In this document: one piece after another, positions 4,783-7,434 of the stretch | Layout of the letters: the number at the start of each line of letters is the position of its first letter | How positions within the stretch are numbered: position 1 is the stretch's first letter | Assembly (NCBI GenBank): GCA_031278835.1 | Contig: JAITJP010000031.1 | Span: 1-7,434 of the forward strand | Direction of reading: 5' to 3' | From: Deltaproteobacteria bacterium | GTDB taxonomy: Bacteria > Desulfobacterota > Desulfarculia > Adiutricales > Adiutricaceae | DNA length: 7,434 bases | The notes under the pieces: generated by a model | Database searches by the model: none | Told to the model about the DNA's origin: nothing | The model's input: the letters and a program-made list of their open reading frames with translations, nothing else | Program-made: the position numbers and the translations under genes

Positions 4783-5067
4783 TTACTTCTTGGCCTTTTT
4801 GGCTTTCTTATCGGCGGCGTGACTAAAAAAGGTCCGGGTGGGCGAGAATTCACCCAGTTTATGGCCAACCATGTTCTCGGTAATGAACACGGGGATAAAC
4901 TTTTTGCCGTTGTGAACGGCGAAGGTCAAACCGACAAAATCAGGCAAAATGGTGGAGCGTCGACTCCAAGTCTTGATGACTCGGCGATCGCCGGCGGCGA
5001 CGGCGGCGGCCGTTTTGGCCATGACGTGACTATCGACAAAGGGTCCTTTTTTTACGCTGCGGGGCAT
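4783..5067 (-). CDS. rpsS: 30S ribosomal protein S19
   Basis: S19 lies in the 30S head, pairs with S13 and contacts 16S rRNA close to the A-site. The 94-residue protein has the family signatures MPRSVKKGPFVDSH, KTWSRRSTILPDFVGLTFAV HNGKKF, and the highly conserved ENMVGHKLGEFSPTRTF, ending in HAADKKAKKAKK. The ATG at 5065-5067 was chosen over a start 13 codons upstream because S19 proteins begin MPRS and AAGGAAGG lies about 5 nt upstream. It follows rplB after 126 nt; the spacer holds a long T7A7 hairpin and three spaced GGCTTTT motifs (5120-5143). Confidence 0.99.
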   Translation of the reverse strand: MPRSVKKGPFVDSHVMAKTAAAVAAGDRRVIKTWSRRSTILPDFVGLTFAVHNGKKFIPVFITENMVGHKLGEFSPTRTFFSHAADKKAKKAKK

Positions 5068-5151
5068 GCTGGCCTTCCTTACAAACGATTGACTGACTCG
5101 GGCCAAAAAACCAACTTAAGGCTTTTGGGCTTTTCAGGCTTTTTTTTATCC

Positions 5152-5186
5152 GCCTTGGGCATTTTTTTAAAAAAAGGGCCCAAGGC
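5152..5186 (-). other. Long T7A7 hairpin after rplB
   Basis: GCCTTGGGC (5152-5160) and GCCCAAGGC (5178-5186) are exact complements. Between them lies A, T7 (5162-5168), A7 (5169-5175) and GG, so the inner tracts can pair as well. It starts 7 nt after the rplB stop codon. The sense strand continues with GGATAAAAAAAAGCC, not a U-run, so this is not a standard terminator for the operon. Confidence 0.65.
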
Positions 5187-5193
5187 TTATGGC

Positions 5194-6024
5194 TTATTTA
5201 CCGCCGCGCCTTTTGACGATAAACTTATTTGAGGCTTTGTTCTTTTTGCGGGTCTTAAAACCCTTGGTGGGCATGCCCCAGGGGGAAACCGGGTGACGGC
5301 CACCGCTACTGCGGCCCTCGCCGCCGCCCAAGGGGTGATCGACCGGGTTCATGGCCACGCCCCGGACGTGGGGCCGGCGGCCCAGGTGACGGGAGCGCCC
5401 GGCTTTGCCCAGGGAAACGCTGTTGTGGTCTTGGTTACCGACCTGGCCAATGGTGGCCCGGCAAGTGGCCAGGATCTTACGGGTCTCGCCCGAGGGCAGC
5501 TTCAAAAGGGCGTAGGTGCCTTCCTTGGCCATGAGCTGGGCGTAGTTGCCCGCCCCTCGGGCCAATTGCCCGCCCTTACCGGGTTTCATCTCAACGTTAT
5601 GGATCAAGGTGCCCAAAGGAATCGAGGCCAGGGGTAAGCTATTGCCCGGCTTGATGTCAGCCGTTTTGGAGCTGATGACCATGTCGTTAACTTTAAGATG
5701 CTGGGGGGCCAAGATGTAGCGCTTGATGCCGTCTTTGTAAAAAAGCAGGGCAATCCTGGCTCCGCGGTTGGGATCGTACTCGATGGTGGCCACCCGAGCC
5801 GGGATATCCAGCTTGTCGCGCTTAAAATCGATCAGCCGATACATGCGCTTGTGACCGCCACCCCTAAACCTGGTGGTGATTCGTCCCAAATTGTTGCGGC
5901 CGCCCGTCGAGGGTAAGGGCCGCAAAAGGGATTTTTCCGGTTTAGTGGAGGTTATCTCCTCAAAGGTCGGGTATGATTGAGCCCGACGTCCGGGCGAGGT
6001 TGGTTTAACTTCTTTAATCGGCAT
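5194..6024 (-). CDS. rplB: 50S ribosomal protein L2
   Basis: L2 is the largest core 50S protein; it supports peptidyl-transferase centre assembly and subunit joining through bridge B7b. The 276-residue length matches the family, and residue numbers align with E. coli L2 almost one to one. Visible signatures are VKPTSPGRRAQ, STGGRNNLGRITTRFRGGGH, the YDPNR segment, NVEMKPGKGGQLARGAGNYA, GKAGRSRHLGRRPHVRGVAM and the C-terminal KFIVKRRGGK. The catalytic-centre loop reads NPVDHPLGGGEGR: His230 (His229 in the common E. coli numbering) is retained, but the second His of DHPHGGG is Leu232. The ATG at 6022-6024 has a weak AGGG about 6 nt upstream. Confidence 0.99.
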   Translation of the reverse strand: MPIKEVKPTSPGRRAQSYPTFEEITSTKPEKSLLRPLPSTGGRNNLGRITTRFRGGGHKRMYRLIDFKRDKLDIPARVATIEYDPNRGARIALLFYKDGIKRYILAPQHLKVNDMVISSKTADIKPGNSLPLASIPLGTLIHNVEMKPGKGGQLARGAGNYAQLMAKEGTYALLKLPSGETRKILATCRATIGQVGNQDHNSVSLGKAGRSRHLGRRPHVRGVAMNPVDHPLGGGEGRSSGGRHPVSPWGMPTKGFKTRKKNKASNKFIVKRRGGK

Positions 6025-6080
6025 GATTAACCCTAATGGCCTTTTTCAAAAAAATTACCGGCGCCGGCCATAAAAGTCAG

Positions 6081-6207
6081 AAAACTTAATGGCGGCCTGC
6101 TGATTAACTTGAGGCCCAGAGGCTCGCTCTAAAACTCAATGGCGGCCAGCTGATTAAGCTGATTAACTTGAGGCCTAGAGGGCCGCTCTAGGACTCGATG
6201 GCGGCCA
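6081..6207 (-). repeat. Tandem repeat of about 50-59 bp that includes the rplW 3' end
   Basis: On the plus strand, copy A is 6081-6130, copy B is 6131-6189, and a partial copy C is 6190-6207 inside rplW. Each starts with a form of AAAACTCAATGGCGGCC (AAAACTTAATGGCGGCC, AAAACTCAATGGCGGCC, AGGACTCGATGGCGGCC). A and B continue with GCTGATTAACTTGAGGCC and end in CGCTCT. Copy B has a 9-nt internal doubling (TGATTAAGC then TGATTAACT). Read on the sense strand, each unit begins with a version of the last rplW codons, for Ala-Ala-Ile-Glu followed by a stop in C and B. Confidence 0.85.
6174..6192 (-). other. Stem-loop spanning the rplW stop codon
   Basis: CCTAGAG (6174-6180) and CTCTAGG (6186-6192) are perfect complements around a 5-nt GGCCG loop. 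The rplW TAG (plus-strand 6188-6190) is inside the RNA 5' arm. No sense-strand U-run follows. It is the copy B/C junction of the tandem repeat. Confidence 0.6.
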
Positions 6208-6490
6208 AGGGGAGGACAATGCCAGGCTTTAAGGTCACTACGGCCTTTTTCCAGTCAGGCTGGTGACCATGGTAACGGCCCAAACGTTTGGGTTTGCCGT
6301 GGCAGATCAGGGTTTTGATGGACTTGATGTCCTGGGATTTAATATCAAAACCCACCACGATGGCCTGGCGGATCTCATACTTGTTGGCGTCCTTGGCCAC
6401 CCGTAAGGTGTATTTATTAAATTCAGTGACCATTTTGGTGATGTTTTCGGAAATGACCACGTCCAAAATTATTTCGTAAAAGGGTCTCAT
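6188..6490 (-). CDS. rplW: 50S ribosomal protein L23
   Basis: L23 sits at the peptide-tunnel exit and is the docking point for trigger factor and SRP. The 100-residue product has the family signatures NKYTLRVAKDANKYEIRQAI and KPKRLGRYHGHQPDWKKAVV followed by TLKPG. The start is the ATG at 6488-6490, which overlaps the rplD TGA as ATGA, with GAGG 8 nt upstream inside rplD. Longer in-frame starts would lie within rplD and add sequence no L23 has. The N-terminal motif that is usually P-x-x-T/S-E-K reads VVISEN here; the Glu equivalent to E. coli Glu18, the trigger-factor contact, is kept. The last codons are duplicated in the downstream spacer. Confidence 0.97.
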   Translation of the reverse strand: MRPFYEIILDVVISENITKMVTEFNKYTLRVAKDANKYEIRQAIVVGFDIKSQDIKSIKTLICHGKPKRLGRYHGHQPDWKKAVVTLKPGIVLPLAAIES

Positions 6491-7110
6491 CGCTCTAACC
6501 TCGTCTGTAAAGGCTCCAAGCTGTCTTTCAAAATGACCAGCTGATCGTACTTTAAAAGATCGTAGCAATTAAGGCCGTCAACCCTCAGGACCTTGAAATT
6601 TATCAAATTTCGGCAAGAGAGTTCCAGGTGCCGGTTTTCGGCCGGGGTGATGACGATGGCCTTGGACAGGCTCAGCTTATCCATGACCCCCTTAAAAGCT
6701 TTGGTCTTGACTTGATCGAGACTGAAGTTCTCCACGACCAGCAGTTCCTTGGCCTGGAGCTTGGCCGTCAAAACCACCCGCAGGGCTTCTTTTCTGACCT
6801 TGGAGGGCGGCCGCCAGGAATAGTCCCGGGGTTTGGGGCCAAAGATGGTTCCGCCGCCTCGCCACAGGGGCGATCTTCTGGTGCCGGCCCGGGCCCGACC
6901 GGTCTTTTTTTGCCGATAGGGCTTTTTGTTTGAGTAAGCCATCTCGGCCCGGGTCTTGGTGCAGGCCGTTCCGGCCCGCTTGGAGTTTAACTGGGCCACG
7001 ACCACTTCGTGGACCAGGTGGGGCCTAATCTCCACCTCGAAGATGTCGCCGGAAAGTTCCACCTGACCGACCTTTTCGTTTTCTAAATTGACTACGTCTA
7101 CTAAAGGCAT
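6487..7110 (-). CDS. rplD: 50S ribosomal protein L4
   Basis: L4 binds 23S rRNA domain I and its extended loop reaches the exit tunnel; in E. coli it also autoregulates the S10 operon. The 207-residue length is typical. Signatures include PLVDVVNLENEKVGQVELS, HEVVVAQLNSKRAGTACTKTR (residues ~34-54), KKPYRQKKTGRARAGTRRSP and WRGGGTIFGPKPRDYSW, then GLNCYDLLKYDQLVILKD near the C-terminus. The tunnel-loop motif that is usually QKGTGRA reads QKKTGRA at residues 67-73. The ATG at 7108-7110 has GGAAGGGAG 6 nt upstream. It overlaps rplW by 4 nt and follows rplC after 103 nt. Confidence 0.98.
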   Translation of the reverse strand: MPLVDVVNLENEKVGQVELSGDIFEVEIRPHLVHEVVVAQLNSKRAGTACTKTRAEMAYSNKKPYRQKKTGRARAGTRRSPLWRGGGTIFGPKPRDYSWRPPSKVRKEALRVVLTAKLQAKELLVVENFSLDQVKTKAFKGVMDKLSLSKAIVITPAENRHLELSCRNLINFKVLRVDGLNCYDLLKYDQLVILKDSLEPLQTRLER

Positions 7111-7174
7111 CTATGACTCCCTTCCCTGAAGGGCGGTTACCAATGGCTAAAATTTAAGTCCAGTGAGCGCATGG

Positions 7175-7191
7175 GGCCCTAATCAAGGGCC
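7175..7191 (-). other. Small stem-loop in the rplC-rplD spacer
   Basis: GGCCCT (7175-7180) and AGGGCC (7186-7191) form a perfect 6-bp stem with an AATCA loop, immediately downstream of the rplC stop hairpin. Together they make a tandem pair of hairpins in a 103-nt spacer. No U-run follows on the sense strand. Confidence 0.45.
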
Positions 7192-7193
7192 AG

Positions 7194-7218
7194 CCTAAGG
7201 GCGGCCGCCGCCCTTAGG
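7194..7218 (-). other. 11-bp perfect stem-loop spanning the rplC stop codon
   Basis: CCTAAGGGCGG (7194-7204) and CCGCCCTTAGG (7208-7218) are exact complements around a 3-nt CCG loop. The rplC TAA (plus-strand 7214-7216) lies in the RNA 5' arm. The stem is strongly GC-rich and is followed by a second hairpin, not a U-run. Confidence 0.7.
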
Positions 7219-7434
7219 AGGCTAAAACCGGGCTCTTTTTCAAAAAAACGTGGCCGCCGTTGGGACCGGGCACGGCCCCTTTGACCAAGATGATCCCGTA
7301 TTCGGGCCTGACGTCCACGACCACCAGGTTTTTAACGGTGACTTTGGCGCAGCCGTGGTGACCGGCCATGCGTTTGCCTGGAAAAACCCGGCTAGGATCG
7401 GAGGAGCAGCCAATGGACCCCGGACCGCGGGGGG
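7214..7434 (-). CDS. rplC: 50S ribosomal protein L3 (partial, C-terminal ~72 residues)
   Basis: L3 is an early 50S assembly protein whose extension reaches toward the peptidyl-transferase centre. Only the C-terminal third is in the window. It begins in the conserved RGPGSIG loop and continues CSSDPSRVFPGKRMAGHHG, then VTVKNLVVVDVRPE and the diagnostic LVKGAVPGPNGG, ending SPVLAS before TAA. The N-terminal ~140 residues lie beyond the right edge. The position just after SIG, often Gln or Ala in homologues, is Cys here. The last codons and stop form a strong stem-loop. It sits upstream of rplD as in the S10 operon. Confidence 0.97.
   Translation of the reverse strand, partial: PRGPGSIGCSSDPSRVFPGKRMAGHHGCAKVTVKNLVVVDVRPEYGIILVKGAVPGPNGGHVFLKKSPVLAS

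Noticed and set aside
4819..5232. 137-codon plus-strand frame opposite rpsS and the rplB end
   Set aside because: It runs antisense to S19 and crosses the spacer hairpin; the translation shows no recognisable domain.
6033..6071. 12-codon ATG frame upstream of rplB's end of the rplW spacer (possible leader peptide)
   Set aside because: No ribosome-binding site, no run of regulatory codons, and it contains a GC palindrome that explains its composition.

Overview
This window is a 7.4 kb slice of a bacterial ribosomal-protein supercluster. It is read entirely from the minus strand, so transcription runs from high to low coordinates. In that direction the order is rplC (3' end only), rplD, rplW, rplB, rpsS, rplV, rpsC, rplP, rpmC, rpsQ, rplN, rplX, rplE, rpsN and rpsH (5' end only). 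This is the canonical S10 operon (minus rpsJ, beyond the edge) joined to the first half of the spc operon. No plus-strand gene, RNA gene, mobile element or CRISPR array is supported.

The proteins suggest a Desulfobacterota / deltaproteobacterial relative, at moderate confidence. S14 is the short 61-residue zinc-binding type with the CPICGRPRAYLRKF core, L4 has the NLEN...GTACTKTRAE pattern, and L24 ends in a four-cysteine knuckle. Three starts were moved inward from the longest open frame: rpsC to a TTG, rplV and rpsS to ATGs. rplW was also shortened, giving an ATGA overlap with rplD. rpsQ starts at GTG.

The gene content is ordinary but two things are not. First, the spacers are long for this operon, at 65 to 196 nt in eleven places, against three tight joins: rplD/rplW, rplP/rpmC and rplN/rplX. 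The spacers are full of perfect or near-perfect stem-loops. Many sit on or just after a stop codon (rplC, rplW, rplV, rpsC, rplB, rpsQ, rplE); others sit just upstream of a Shine-Dalgarno site (rpsN, rplN). Two spacers hold tandem repeats, one of which duplicates the last codons of rplW. The rpsQ/rplN spacer, where the S10 and spc operons are separate in E. coli, holds a terminator-like AT-rich hairpin.

Second, several ribosomal proteins have unusual local features: a roughly 39-residue low-complexity insertion inside the KH domain of S3, a basic N-terminal extension and altered tunnel loop in L22, GTG changed to KTG in the L4 tunnel loop, and DHPHGGG changed to DHPLGGG in L2. Apart from these, the genes encode the usual 30S and 50S components, probably co-expressed from a promoter upstream of the window. 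I see no evidence for a new multi-gene system. The most novel signal is the stop-codon stem-loop and spacer-repeat architecture.
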